Source of the DNA: Chalara sp. BL73
Lineage: Eukaryota > Ascomycota > Leotiomycetes > Helotiales
Assembly (NCBI GenBank): GCA_918026815.1
Contig: CAKJVC010000012.1
Coordinates: forward strand, 620,001 to 684,000
Direction of reading: 5' to 3'
Length of the DNA stretch: 64,000 nt
Under the pieces are notes generated by a model. That model ran no database searches. It had not been told where the DNA came from and saw only the letters and a list, made by a program, of their open reading frames with translations. A program made the translations under genes and the position numbers. Positions 1-10,358 of this stretch are shown here, piece after piece (position 1 is the first letter of the stretch; each line of letters opens with the position of its first letter).

Positions 1-2031
1 TCTATTTAGCGAAACAATAGCATCTACCAATGCATATGGCAACATATCAACAAGGATTTCATATATATTAAATACTTCATTAGCTCTCGCGATACAGAAT
101 TTTGAAATCCACCACCAGCAGCTATATGTCGCATATTTGACCTTTGCGGCTATCGCAGATTACGAAGCGGTCCAGAAGTTTGGAAGGAGCCACCATGAAG
201 CAAAGGTTTTCATGAACAACCAATTGAAGGCTGACATTATTAGTCCCGATGCTCCTTTTCACAATCACCCAGTCAAATCATGCCACAACTATTCCTTTAA
301 CAACCGGCGCAGATATTACTCCACTGATACTATGGTCGGCATTCGGGACTGCAGCAAATCAGCTAAGATGGCGAAAGTCATACACCAGACTCTTACATAA
401 GGCTACCATAAAAATGCTTACGGATTAATTCCTAACACTCAACACACGTGCATACAGTTTTCTTGTTATCTCAACAATCATGGTCTAAATTTAATCGCGA
501 AATGATTTAGTCTTTGAGGTGCCCTGGTTTTCCTTATTCTCTATCTGAGGTCATCTATCTGAGATCAGCGCAAATGAAGCACCAGGCTGTTGGTGACTCA
601 CGCTCAGAATGGAAAGTAATACATAGCATAATGCTACTACTGACTAGTACAGTGGTTGACAAAACCCGCCTCCTTGGTTTCCATTTAACGCTGAGCTTAT
701 CGTGGTGAGCTTTGCGGCTTAAGCCACGAGGCATTCAGGGGCTTGCATGGCGTGAGGCTTGCCGCATCAACAGCGGCAACGTCTTGCCAAGCAGTATTTA
801 CAAATTTCATCAGAATAGAGGCTGTGAACCAAGTGACTGTGAATGAGCCCCTATTTAAGCGAGGGCTCAAGAACATGAGTTTAAAACAATGGAGACGTGG
901 AAGGATATAGAATGCTGCAAGAGAGCTATACTTTGTTCTGCGATCATGACTTCTATCCGTATCTTTTCAATTCACTTCCTCTTATTTGCGGTAACCATTT
1001 CATCAATTATTGTGCTAGCTAGCTGGGATTTGCCTTATTCTTCCCTGCCATCTGCAGCCCTATGTACATTTCTTCTCTTGTATCTTGAAGTTTCTTTTTG
1101 CATTGATTTAATCATGCTTAATCACACTCTGACATCAGCGGTTGATTGTTGTTCCGTATTTGTGTCTTAGTTGGTCTCGTGTAGTCCCTGCGCCTCTAGT
1201 GTTTTTTCTACCGATATTACCTCTTCCCAATCGCATAGTCGCTTCGTAAGAGGCACAATTAAGAGTTACACCAAGATTGAACTCACTTGTGCGGCGCAAA
1301 ATGTGCGGCTGAAATTAACGTACTACTGGCTATCCAGATTGTGTTGCTTATGGGCTTACTTCCAGCTTTGTTAATTGTGTGGATGACCACATCCTTGCCG
1401 ACGCCCATGTGGCCACACGTGGGCAAGGTCACATTTCAGCAATCCAGTTGCTTGTCTTCTGCATGATTCGCGAACAAAATTCCATAAAAATATGGGTTTG
1501 ATTCATGGGGGTTCATCTCCTAGCACTCATTGGCTGCCACCAAAGTCATCGGCCATCTATTTTTGTGTCTGTTCCTGAGATCGGCATAGAAGCGATATCA
1601 CTTCGGAACTCAGGATTATTTTGTGTGGGTAAGTTCTGCCACAATAATGAACCTACAATGTCATTTCGCATATTGCAAAAGGGCACAGATGGACAGACTT
1701 CCGTGTTTGAGTGTTTGGTGTCCAAATCCGGTAGTCATTAACCTTTTTTTTCTGTAATAAAGCCCCTTTCCAAGTTACAACTTACCTGGGCGTAAGAAAG
1801 AGACCACAGACTGATCAGCCCGCTTAAATTTGAGGCACTGCTTAGAATAAGCCATTAGGCATGGAACGAAGACACCACGCCTCCCGTGTTAACAGAATAA
1901 TATACCGAGCTTACACAAGATGTGGCAATTGCGAGCCTTTGGTCATCTTAAGATAATATATAAGAAGCAATGGATTCTTCAAACGATGCTCTATCGCCCA
2001 CGGTCTATTCCTCGAGTTCTCCACGTTCAGG
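1..2031. other. Upstream region without a supported gene
   Basis: About 2 kb with no open frame that resembles a protein family. The short frames are under 115 codons, lack recognisable motifs and have no consistent splice structure. An imperfect palindrome lies at 1393-1428. The last 75 nt before the oxidase start hold a TATA-like box, so the right end is promoter. Confidence 0.6.
1957..1964 (+). promoter_or_regulatory. TATA-like box of the multicopper oxidase gene
   Basis: TATATAAG lies about 75 nt upstream of the ATG at 2032, on the correct strand. The distance suits a fungal core promoter, but this is position and motif only. Confidence 0.45.
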
Positions 2032-3998
2032 ATGGGTTTTCTTACTGATTTCAAAATCGACTTCTTGACATTACTGTCTTTCTTCTCGTTATTTTCCCTT
2101 ATTAATGCGGTTCCAGCAGAACTTTCCCGTCCTCATCAAAATGTTCGGCGATACGACTTGACTGTCACATGGGAAACAGGAGCACCAGATGGATTTTCCA
2201 GGAAGCTTTTTAAGGTTAACGGAAAATTCCCAGCACCACTTCTGGAGTTTAACGAAGGGGACGACGTTATTGTCTTTGTAAATAATCAATCACCACACAA
2301 TATTTCTATCCACTATCATGGTATGCCATTGGATCCTATACCTGTATCAAAGTTTTTCTTTTCTTGTGGTTAATTTATTTTAGGAATTGAGATGTTGAAT
2401 ACCCCATGGTCGGATGGAGTTCCTGGTCTAACACAACGACCTATCCAGCCAGGGTGCGCATTCGCATATAAATGGAAGGCAACGCAGCATGGATCTTACT
2501 GGTACCACTCTCACTCTGCGAGTCAACTCAATGACGGCCTTTATGGTGCCTTGATAATTCATCCCAAAGCTGGCACAGCCAAGCCATATGGACTGGTTAC
2601 CACGAATACCCAATCTTTGGCACTAATCGAAAAGGCCGAGAGAAATCGCATACCACTTCTGTTGGGCGATTGGAGGCACACGGAGTCCAAAGTCGAGACG
2701 GAGATTTCGGAAAGGTCACATATAGAACACCTTGCGTTCGATTCACTTCTAATTAACGGCAAGGGGAAAGTAAACTGCCTCACCCCTCAGCAGCAACAGC
2801 CATTCATTACCCCTAGAATGGCTTTTCTCCTTTCACTCGCCCCAAATGCAACACTCACGGATAAGTCGTAAGTCATCCCCCACTCATATTTCCGATTTTG
2901 TCTAATTGTCGTAGATGTTTACCACCCGAGGTCTATTCAGCCATAGACCCGCCAGGAGGGCCACCAGTTGACCTTAGCGTCATTCCTCATAATCTGTTTT
3001 ATGAGTGCAGCCCTACAAGTACAACTCCCCATGTCACGACGATCAAGCGGCCCAGGACCGAAAATGAGACATGGGTCGTCTTTGATCTGATCGGAGCATC
3101 TGGGGTGCATTTAAGTCAAGCATCTATTGATGAGATAAATGGTTGGGTGGTAGCTCTAGACGGCAACTACATTGAACCAGTCCGGGCCAATGTCTTTTTC
3201 ATGGCCCATGGCCAGCGCTACACTATTCTTGCCAAGTTTACAGAAGCTAAGAAGTACACTCTTCGTCTCAGTTCTATAATTGACCCACAGATTCTTTTTG
3301 CGACAGCTATAATCGACTTCCAAATCATAGGCAAGCCTCAGTCGACTGCCCCGTCTGTGCCCTTCATCAACGAACGCGGCCAAAACGTGAGCGCAGCTGC
3401 GATCTTCTACGACGGCTCGGTCGCGAAGCCATACCCACCGGCGGCGATACCTGCTACCGTCGACGCAACGTACAAATTGACGATGCGAATAGGTACATCA
3501 ACCAATATATGGGCATTCAATACCACTGCCCGCGTCGAAGATGAAGCTGTCACACCACTCCTCTTCAGCCCACAACCCGGCCGGCAGGATAACCACACCA
3601 TCACCGTGCCCTCGGAGATGTCGTGGGTAGACTATATCATGCTGATTCCAAACGGGCAACCCGCGCATCCCATACACTTCCACGGGCGACACTTTCACGT
3701 CATCGGGTCGGGCAGTGGTGCCTTTCCCTGGTCCTCCGTTGCTGAAGCCTCCCAACACCTACCAGCCGGCACGTTCAATCTAGTAAACCCTCAACTGAGG
3801 GATACGTACTACACGCCTGGAGGGGAGGGGTGGCTCGCGGTGAGAAGGCCGAGTGATAATGAGGGTGTTTGGTTGGTGCATTGCCATGTCATGAGTCATT
3901 TGCAGGGCGGCATGAGCATGCTTATCCAGGATGGAACGGATAGTGGAATCTTCGTGCCGCCCGCATATAGGGATTACCAGTGTGCGCCTCAGACCTAA
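2032..3998 (+). CDS. Secreted multicopper oxidase (laccase-like)
   Basis: Exons 2032-2320, 2384-2867 and 2915-3998 give 618 residues. The start begins a clear signal peptide (hydrophobic LLSFFSLFSLINA). All four copper-binding signatures are present: HYHG (split by intron 1), WYHSHSASQLNDGLYG, HPIHFHGRHFHVIG and the C-terminal HCHVMSHLQGGM. In the last, HCH binds the type 1/type 3 coppers and the Met five residues after the following His fits the axial type 1 position. Such enzymes oxidise phenols, metals or pigment precursors while reducing oxygen to water, outside the cell or in the wall. The L2 and L4 segments differ from classic wood-decay laccases, so a broader ascomycete multicopper oxidase (pigment-type or ferroxidase-type) is a safer name. 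It converges with the HeLo gene. Confidence 0.93.
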
Positions 3999-4391
3999 TG
4001 GTGGGCTTTACTTGTAGAACGGCATCTTCAACAATTGATTTAGGCAGTTATTCAGAAGGAGTTACTGGGAGTCTAGGTACGGGACTTTATCACTGGAAAT
4101 AATGTAGACACAACAATGCTCAAGAAATAAATGAGTGGGATATCCATTTTTTGGTAGTGCTCCACTTATCTGAAAAGTATACTTGCTATAATGACGCCTG
4201 TTGATGCAACATCATCCCATTCATATAATTATATAAGCAAAAGTAACGCATGTCCATGCTAGCATTGACATATAAAAGGATCCGATGCTGGAGATGCTGC
4301 CACGGGAGACCAACTCAACGACCTCTTCGGGTCTCACTCCTTTAACGGTTTTAGCCCCATATCGCCCCCACTAATATGTAAATAGCTGAAG
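3999..4391. other. Convergent intergenic stretch
   Basis: About 390 nt between the convergent 3' ends of the oxidase and the HeLo gene. It is AT-rich and I see no gene; it should hold both 3' UTRs. Confidence 0.6.
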
Positions 4392-5342
4392 CTATTTATC
4401 GCCATAGAAATTGCCTTGGGAAAATCTCACGTTCTTCCCAAATTTGCTACGTAACACGCGAAGGCGCCGAATTCCTTCAGGCAAGATCTCGCCTTTGTAG
4501 TCGTTTGCGAGGCAGGTCCCTTGGTGAATCGAGGAGCCGTCATCGACGGTATTTTCAATCCACTCAATCTTTGAGATATGGTCCCCGCGGGTGCCGATAG
4601 CCTCCGCAACCTTCCTTTGAAGAATGCCATCTAGAAGACGGTCGCCCTCGTTATCCGCCTCGTCGTTATCCTGAACACAGCTCTCCGCGATAGGTTCTTT
4701 CAGAATTTGGTTTAGAAGCACCATGTTTTGATCGTCATTGATTTCTCGAATCTCTTCCTCACAAAGCCTTTGCTGCGCCATCTCTGCGGCAGGTACCAGG
4801 CTCACAAGAGAAGTGACGAAGCCAGTAAGGTCCACGAGCAAATCGGTAAAATCGTCCTTCCTGTATAGCGCCCACTTGACCTTCTGCGTCACAGTCGATT
4901 CCTTTTGCCTTCGGGTTGCAAGTTCTTTGATTTTCGTATGAAGTAATCTAAGATCGGAATGAGCCATATTTGAAATGGTCTCGTTCTCATCTACCGCAGC
5001 AGACTTTTTATTTCTCAGCTTCTGCCGCTGAGATAATTTCGTCGCGGTCTCGAATGAATCAAGTATCTGGCCAAGCGTTTTCTTGACGAGCTCTAATTGC
5101 GCATCAGAGACCTTCAGTTTATTCCGGAGTGTAGAAACAGCGACAGTATCGTCTCCTTCATTGATTCCGACCGATTCTCCCCATCGGGTAAAACGGAGAT
5201 GCGCGAGTTCTAGCTTGATGATGCATTTTTCGTAATCCTTGCCGAGATTTCGACCGACTCTAATGTAATTAAAGCAATCCACGCAAGCCTTGAAGGTCCC
5301 TACTAAACCGACTGTACCCTGAGTGAGGCTTATAGGCTCCAT
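4392..5342 (-). CDS. HET-S-like protein: HeLo domain plus two C-terminal amyloid repeats
   Basis: Single exon, 316 residues, close to the 289 residues of HET-s/HET-S. Residues 1 to about 225 form a HeLo domain: it starts with TQGTVGLVGTFKACVDCF, carries DYEKCIIKLELAHLRFTRWG, and has the late block KVKWALYRKDDFTDLLVDL. In this family HeLo is a membrane-permeabilising executor of fungal cell death. After an acidic linker the tail holds two pseudo-repeats with the shared cores GSSIHQGT (QG at residues 274-275) and NVRFSQGN (QG at 309-310). They are 35 residues apart, nearly the 36-residue offset of the two strands-sets in the HET-s prion fold. The divergent neighbour at 6192 is an NLR whose N-terminus carries the same core (SRFRQGH). 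Known HET-S is triggered by amyloid templating from such an NLR; that role here is inference from family and context. Confidence 0.9.
   Translation of the reverse strand: MEPISLTQGTVGLVGTFKACVDCFNYIRVGRNLGKDYEKCIIKLELAHLRFTRWGESVGINEGDDTVAVSTLRNKLKVSDAQLELVKKTLGQILDSFETATKLSQRQKLRNKKSAAVDENETISNMAHSDLRLLHTKIKELATRRQKESTVTQKVKWALYRKDDFTDLLVDLTGFVTSLVSLVPAAEMAQQRLCEEEIREINDDQNMVLLNQILKEPIAESCVQDNDEADNEGDRLLDGILQRKVAEAIGTRGDHISKIEWIENTVDDGSSIHQGTCLANDYKGEILPEGIRRLRVLRSKFGKNVRFSQGNFYGDK
4395..4472 (-). other. Amyloid pseudo-repeat R2 of the HeLo protein
   Basis: Codes for residues 291-316, the extreme C-terminus. The core is FGKNVRFSQGNFYG. It aligns without gaps to R1 and to the NLR motif through the pattern [VF]-[GD]-[DK]-x-x-[RS]-[FI]-x-Q-G-[NTH], and resembles the second HET-s repeat (Gly, then charged/polar residues, then GN-x-YGG). 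Confidence 0.75.
4491..4577 (-). other. Amyloid pseudo-repeat R1 of the HeLo protein
   Basis: Codes for residues 256-284. The core VDDGSSIHQGT aligns to R2 and to the NLR N-terminal motif. Hydrophobic positions alternate with polar ones, as expected for a beta-solenoid layer. Confidence 0.72.
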
Positions 5343-6191
5343 GTTGTTTGCTTGACGATCTGTTATTGATGATATATTGAAAAAGCAAGTGCATAGATGA
5401 GGTACCGTAATCTGTTGGAAACAAATTCAATTATTGGCATACAGAGGCAGAGGAGAGATATATATACCGTTAGTAATTCCAGGGTGCAAATCGCCGGCGT
5501 GGGTTGCGGAGGTTGTAAATATTAGGGTAAGGCTCTGAACAAGGCACTACAAACAACACCTGGCTAATAACACATAACATTCAACGGATATTACCCAATA
5601 GGCTAAAAGATTAGTGAAGGGCTATAGTAATATTGGTTGTATTTCAACCAAGGAACGAACTTCACGAGATACATGATATAACATGATGTATATGACTTGA
5701 TTGTTGAACACTGGGTTGACAATTCGGCCTCCTCAATACTATTCCTGAATAGGGAGAGAAGGGTAACAATACCATACCTACAGAGGCCTAGTGCATTTAC
5801 TAGCGGCTAAACATGCCTAAGTAGTCTCGATTGGGGCCTGCAGCGTTTCTTAGAAGGTCGTTCTGATCCAACCAACTATCTGTCTGGGCTAATTAGAAAC
5901 AGTCAACATTAGCTGCGGACTCAGTCATTGGACATGGCGGCTTCGTCCTCAAACATGACTCACCTAATGCTTAAACGACGATGCATCGTTGTGCTAGTAT
6001 GCGTGAGGCAGAGGCTAGACGAGTAGTGAAGCTTGAATCCACATTAAGTGGCTATGGTCCTATACGAAAACAATAAATGTGTTGTCTTGAAAATCATCTT
6101 ATTCAATGTGATTTTACAACTTGATTCCGTGGACTATCTTTAAAGTTCAACCTGCCTTATATGCTCTTGTGGAAATTAGTACGTGTTTATT
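5343..6191. promoter_or_regulatory. Divergent promoter region between HeLo and NLR genes
   Basis: About 850 nt separate the two divergent start codons. No gene is visible. TATATATA at 5459-5466 sits 117 nt upstream of the HeLo ATG and could serve it. The divergent layout would allow shared control of executor and sensor, which is inference. Confidence 0.55.
5459..5466 (-). promoter_or_regulatory. TATA-like box of the HeLo gene
   Basis: TATATATA, 117 nt upstream of the HeLo start codon. The motif is palindromic, so strand is assigned only from distance. Confidence 0.35.
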
Positions 6192-8688
6192 ATGGGTAGA
6201 ATCAGAACGCGTGATATCACGGCAAGCAAGGTCACAGTTGGCGATAGAAGCCGCTTTCGTCAAGGCCACAATATACACTACAATCACGGGATCTCGCCAG
6301 ATAGTCCGTGGGACCTTGTGTCAGATCCACAGAAGAGCTTCGATGCCGCTCTAGAAAAGCGCACGCCAGGCACCGGAATGTGGTTTTTGAAATCCAAAGA
6401 GTACATGGATTGGAGGGCTGGAGACGAGCAGGCAAGTTTCTTGGTTTTACATGGACGGTCGGGCTGTGGCAAGACAATTCTCAGGTAAGTATTTTTTATC
6501 AGCGTCCTGGCCATTATTTAAAGTTGATTTGCTGCAAGTTCCACCATTATCGAGGATTTACTAGAATTTGCACAGCAACAGCCGAAGTGCCCTACAAAAG
6601 ACCCCGCCTCTGCTATTGCGTTCTACTACTTTGATTCGAATCAATCCGATAGACAAAACACACGGGACTTTCTGCTCTCTCTCATCAGCTTCCTAACGGC
6701 ACATTCAACAGCCAACGACGTAAGGATAATTCGAGATCAGTGTAAAGTTGATTCTACAAGAAAAATCGCCGACTTTGTTTGCGAATTACTTGAAAAACGA
6801 TCGAGAACGCATCTCGTTATTGATGGGCTGGACGAATGTCGACGCGGCCAACAGATTCGAGATGAAATACTGAAGAAATTAAAACGGTTCGTGAAGCTGA
6901 AAAACTTGTCGGTCTTGATCACAACCCAAGGCGGTGAATCCCTTGAGAGCATAAAAAGAACTTTTACAGAAGATATAAAACCATTTGTTCTCTCTCTTCC
7001 TGTGCAGCAGATTCAGGGCGACATCAAGCTTTTTATCCACGAAAAATTACAAGATATCGGCTGGAAATTGGAAGAAACTGTCATGGGCGAGATTCGCAAG
7101 ACGCTATCGAGCTCAGCAGGTGGAATGTGAGGTTTCCCGCAACATCGTGTATTGCATTAATTTAGAATTTAATAGGTTCCGTTTGAGAGCTTGCCAAGTC
7201 GATGAGCTCAGTCGTCTCACGGACAACGATGAATCAATAACGGAGAGCATGGTCAGAGAAGTGCTGAGGACTCTTCCTCCACTTGTGACCTCTTACTACG
7301 ACAAAATACTTCAACGGGTACCTTCGAAAGAGAAAGATATCGTTATATCTTTGCTAAACTGGCTCGTGTGTATGAAAAGGCCGTTATTATTGGCCGAGGC
7401 TGAAGAGCTCGTTCACTTGCATTTCAGGCAAATGGGCGAAAAGCTGGCCGAAAAATGTCTAGCATATCTGCTAAAACGATTCTCAAGCTTGATTGATGTA
7501 GTCGAGATCAATATTTATCCACTGTCAGATCTCGAGTCAACGCCCAGAACATTCCATCCGAGACACCCATTTGCTAAGCATAAACTCATACGGTTATCTC
7601 ATGCCTCTGTCCGGGAATATTTGTGTGGAACATCTATCATAGCTGCGCAGTTGGCTGAGTTTTCTATTGAAAACAGGAAGGCTCATCGTGCTGTAGCTCA
7701 TGATTGCTTGCGGTTTCTCGAATTCTGTGATTCGGCTGATCCTCACCGCATTCCAAGTTGTCAACATTGTCCACTTCAGAGATCCTCTTTGATGAGTTAT
7801 GCAGTGGGTCACTGGTATTATCATGCTTTCCATCACCAGGAAGGTTATTATCCACCTTCCTACCTCGGGAGAGGATTTACTTTTGATATCCATAACCAAT
7901 CTCCTTCAAGATTCCAGCGCCTTTTTCAGAGCACATTTATTGCAAGTTCGTTTTCAGGCTGGATAAATCTTTCAAATAAGTTAATCGACGATATACCAGG
8001 TGGCCATTACTTCAATGCAGAAGCCGTTTTACCTGCGACAATAGGAGGATACTGGCACATTGTTCGGCTGATCTTAGCCCATAATGCCACAATAGAACAC
8101 TACGACTTCTCCGGCGGCATTGTGATGGCAGCAGTGTCAGGGGAGTTCTCCAAATTACTGACCCTTCTGCTTGAAGACTTAAGGGTAGATGAAGACGGTC
8201 TCAAAAACGTATTACTTGGTGTACTGTCACAGCAGACCTGGCTAGACACCTTCCGAGACAAAACATCATTATTAGGACGGCTTTACGATTTGAAGCTTCT
8301 ACAAAACGAAGAAACGTGTATCGAGTTCCTGAAGCTCCTATTCTCTCCAAATGACCAGAGGTGCCTAACACCGGAAATTGTTGATATAGCGGACATGCAT
8401 GGCTGCACGGCATTGCATGAGGCTATCCGCAGAGGGTATACGAAGGTGGTGGAAATGCTCATCAATGCAGGTGCTGATGTTAACAAACCCAGTTATTCAG
8501 ACGAATACCCTTTGGACTTGGCACTCCAGACGGAAAATCCTGAAATACTAGCCATGCTTCTTGAGGCCCAAGCCGTAGGGCAACCTGAGAATGTGGGAGA
8601 TGACCCTTCTTGGCAGGACGACATTTGCACATTTCAAGCTCATGTACCAAACCACTTCTCAGAGCACATCTCATACACTTGGAAGTAA
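6192..8688 (+). CDS. NLR: N-terminal HET-s-like amyloid motif, NACHT domain, ankyrin repeats
   Basis: Exons 6192-6484, 6539-7126 and 7176-8688 give 797 residues. An in-frame stop at 6177-6179 makes ATG 6192 the first available start. Residues 9-33 carry a short motif (VGDRSRFRQGH) matching both tail repeats of the divergent HeLo protein. NACHT follows: Walker A GRSGCGKT at about 88-95, FYYFDS, and Walker B HLVIDGLDEC at about 189-198. The third exon resumes with the MFRLRACQVDELSRL segment usual after NACHT. The C-terminus (about 699-775) has two ankyrin-type repeats (GCTALHEAIRRGYTKVVEML, then EYPLDLALQ). Such STAND proteins oligomerise on ligand binding; the N-terminal motif would then seed the HeLo protein. 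WD or TPR sensors are also known in this architecture; here the sensor is ankyrin-like and rather short. The ligand is unknown. Confidence 0.9.
6216..6290 (+). other. N-terminal amyloid motif R0 of the NLR
   Basis: Codes for residues 9-33. The core VGDRSRFRQGHNIHY aligns with R1 and R2 of the HeLo protein encoded about 1.6 kb away. In known HET-S systems the NLR carries a single such motif at its N-terminus, as here. Confidence 0.75.
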
Positions 8689-9572
8689 ATTTAACGTTCG
8701 AACCTCTGCGTGGAAGCCTAGTGCACTCCATTGACTTGTTTTATCTCTTTAATTCTAATTCAAGTAGCCACCAAAGCATGGTGGTTGGATCGGAGCTTTT
8801 ACCCTGGTTTTCTAACCAGAAAGGAGACGGAAGATAAACAGCGTGCGAAATTACACACAAGGCACGCTTTTAGTCGGTATCAATTAAACACCTACCCTTA
8901 AACTCGTTATTGGCCTCCTTGACATTAGTTGTTGAGCTGAAATAACATATAAGCCTCTCCAAGCTTTGTGTGACCCAGCAGTTTGATGCCCAGAGGCTTG
9001 ACCCGGCCATCGTTGGCCTGCCAGGCAAGCCATCGCTGGATTTTACCAAGGGATGGAAGCTATTAGGGGGAGATATAAAATGTTCTGTTTTGTGTCAGCC
9101 TCCACCAAGCCAACACTTAATGTATCACGAACTACAAGACAGAATTTTGATCCCAAGAGTGATGCATGTAGTACCAGAGCAATAAGATTCTACGACACGG
9201 CGCTAAGTGACTGAAGTGCTGAGAAGGTTCTTGCATTCCCAAGTTCAGAGTCCATATTCCAATATGTCTCTGGAGCTGCCAAGACATAAATCAATTTCAA
9301 TGCGGCAAAGAGCAGGTTTCACTAAACTTGCAGAAAAGACCAATACAATTCTCCTTATGAATTTAAATAGCAAGTCGCTTTTGATGTGTCCTCGCGAACC
9401 TAGCTCTAGCTATTAATTAAACAAACTGCGCCGGTCTCAAGTCCGCCGGATATATGTATGCAATGCCCGAAAACCCTCAACTCCCCACCCGGCTCCTCGC
9501 TCGCAGTCGTAATGTGTACAATTCCATCATAACATACAGTCGTAGAAAAGTCTTCCAATCATTATGAAGTCG
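8689..9572. other. Intergenic stretch
   Basis: About 880 nt between the NLR stop and the convergent Ras-like gene. Small frames at 8970-9185 and 9207-9416 (about 70 codons) show no family signature and no splice support. I see no gene. Confidence 0.55.
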
Positions 9573-10358
9573 TCATCGCCAGCACCGCAATCTTCTGAAG
9601 AATGCTTTGATCTTTGATGGTTTCTTCTCTACGTTCCTATCAGGGAAGCCCATCTCCTTCTCTGGACCTCCAGGCAACGGACTCAAAGGTGCTGTGACCG
9701 CTCTTCTTGTCCCAAGCGTCTGACTCGCTACAATCGTGTTCCTGCTGCTCAGTCTTTGCGCTGAATCATCCATACTCGCAATCCTCCTCGCCTCTACTAC
9801 CCTCCTCACAATCAACGCAAACGTCTCCTCGATATTGACTGTATTTCTCGCGCTGGTCTCCATGAACCCGCAGCCATGCTTCCTAGCCCATTCGAGGCCC
9901 ATCTGCGCGCTCACTTGTCTCTGTGCCTGTAAATCACATTTGTTCCCTGCAACAATCTTGATAGGTCGAACGAAACCTTGCCCGGGTTCACCTCTGCGAG
10001 CGGTCTCCTCCGCCCAGCCTTCTTCTCGTGTGTCGGTCTCCATGTCAATGAGGTCGTTGAAGTAGTTGAGCTGGTCTAGGCTGTTTAGGGACGTGATATC
10101 GTAGACTAGTAGGAAGGCATCCGAGCGCAGGTTTGAAGATGCCCACATCCCCCGGTATTCTTCTTGCCCTGCCGTATCTGTGATGGAGAGGTGGTAGGTT
10201 CGCCCGTCGATATTGCGCGTAAGCGTGTACGAGTCCTCTATCGTAGGGTCATATTCGTGTGTCCACTGAGAGCGTACCAAACGCAAGGTTATTGATGATT
10301 TGCCACATCCACCGTCACCGCAGATTGTGATCGTTATTCGAGGTGTAGAATCGTTCAT
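9573..10358 (-). CDS. Ras-family small GTPase without a standard CaaX box
   Basis: Single exon, 261 residues. The G motifs are complete: G1 GDGGCGKS, switch I YDPTIEDSY, G3 DTAGQEEY, G4 GNKCDL and G5 ETSAR. YDPTIEDSY is the Ras effector loop, which separates it from Rho, Rab and Arf families. It is longer than Ras (about 190 residues) because of a loop of about 25 residues after ETDTREEGWAEE, before the G4 strand, and a C-terminal extension. The tail ends in a basic patch and RRLRCWR: the last Cys is third from the end, so the protein lacks a CaaX prenylation signal. It may bind membranes through the basic patch, or a terminal intron may be missed. The upstream strand is pyrimidine-rich. Role presumably signalling; the exact Ras subgroup is not clear. 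Confidence 0.9.
   Translation of the reverse strand: MNDSTPRITITICGDGGCGKSSITLRLVRSQWTHEYDPTIEDSYTLTRNIDGRTYHLSITDTAGQEEYRGMWASSNLRSDAFLLVYDITSLNSLDQLNYFNDLIDMETDTREEGWAEETARRGEPGQGFVRPIKIVAGNKCDLQAQRQVSAQMGLEWARKHGCGFMETSARNTVNIEETFALIVRRVVEARRIASMDDSAQRLSSRNTIVASQTLGTRRAVTAPLSPLPGGPEKEMGFPDRNVEKKPSKIKAFFRRLRCWR

Noticed and set aside
1393..1428. Imperfect palindrome with CCTTGCC/GGCAAGG ends
   Set aside because: Short, isolated and not near a gene; probably chance, though it could form a hairpin.
2032..3998. Calling the oxidase a laccase in the strict sense
   Set aside because: The second and fourth copper signatures do not fit classical laccases, so the broader name was used.
6183..6191. 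GTG as start of the NLR
   Set aside because: Fungal genes start with ATG; the next in-frame ATG at 6192 directly precedes the amyloid motif.
6121..6354. Upstream frame as first exon of the NLR
   Set aside because: It is in another frame, lacks family features, and the motif is complete without it.
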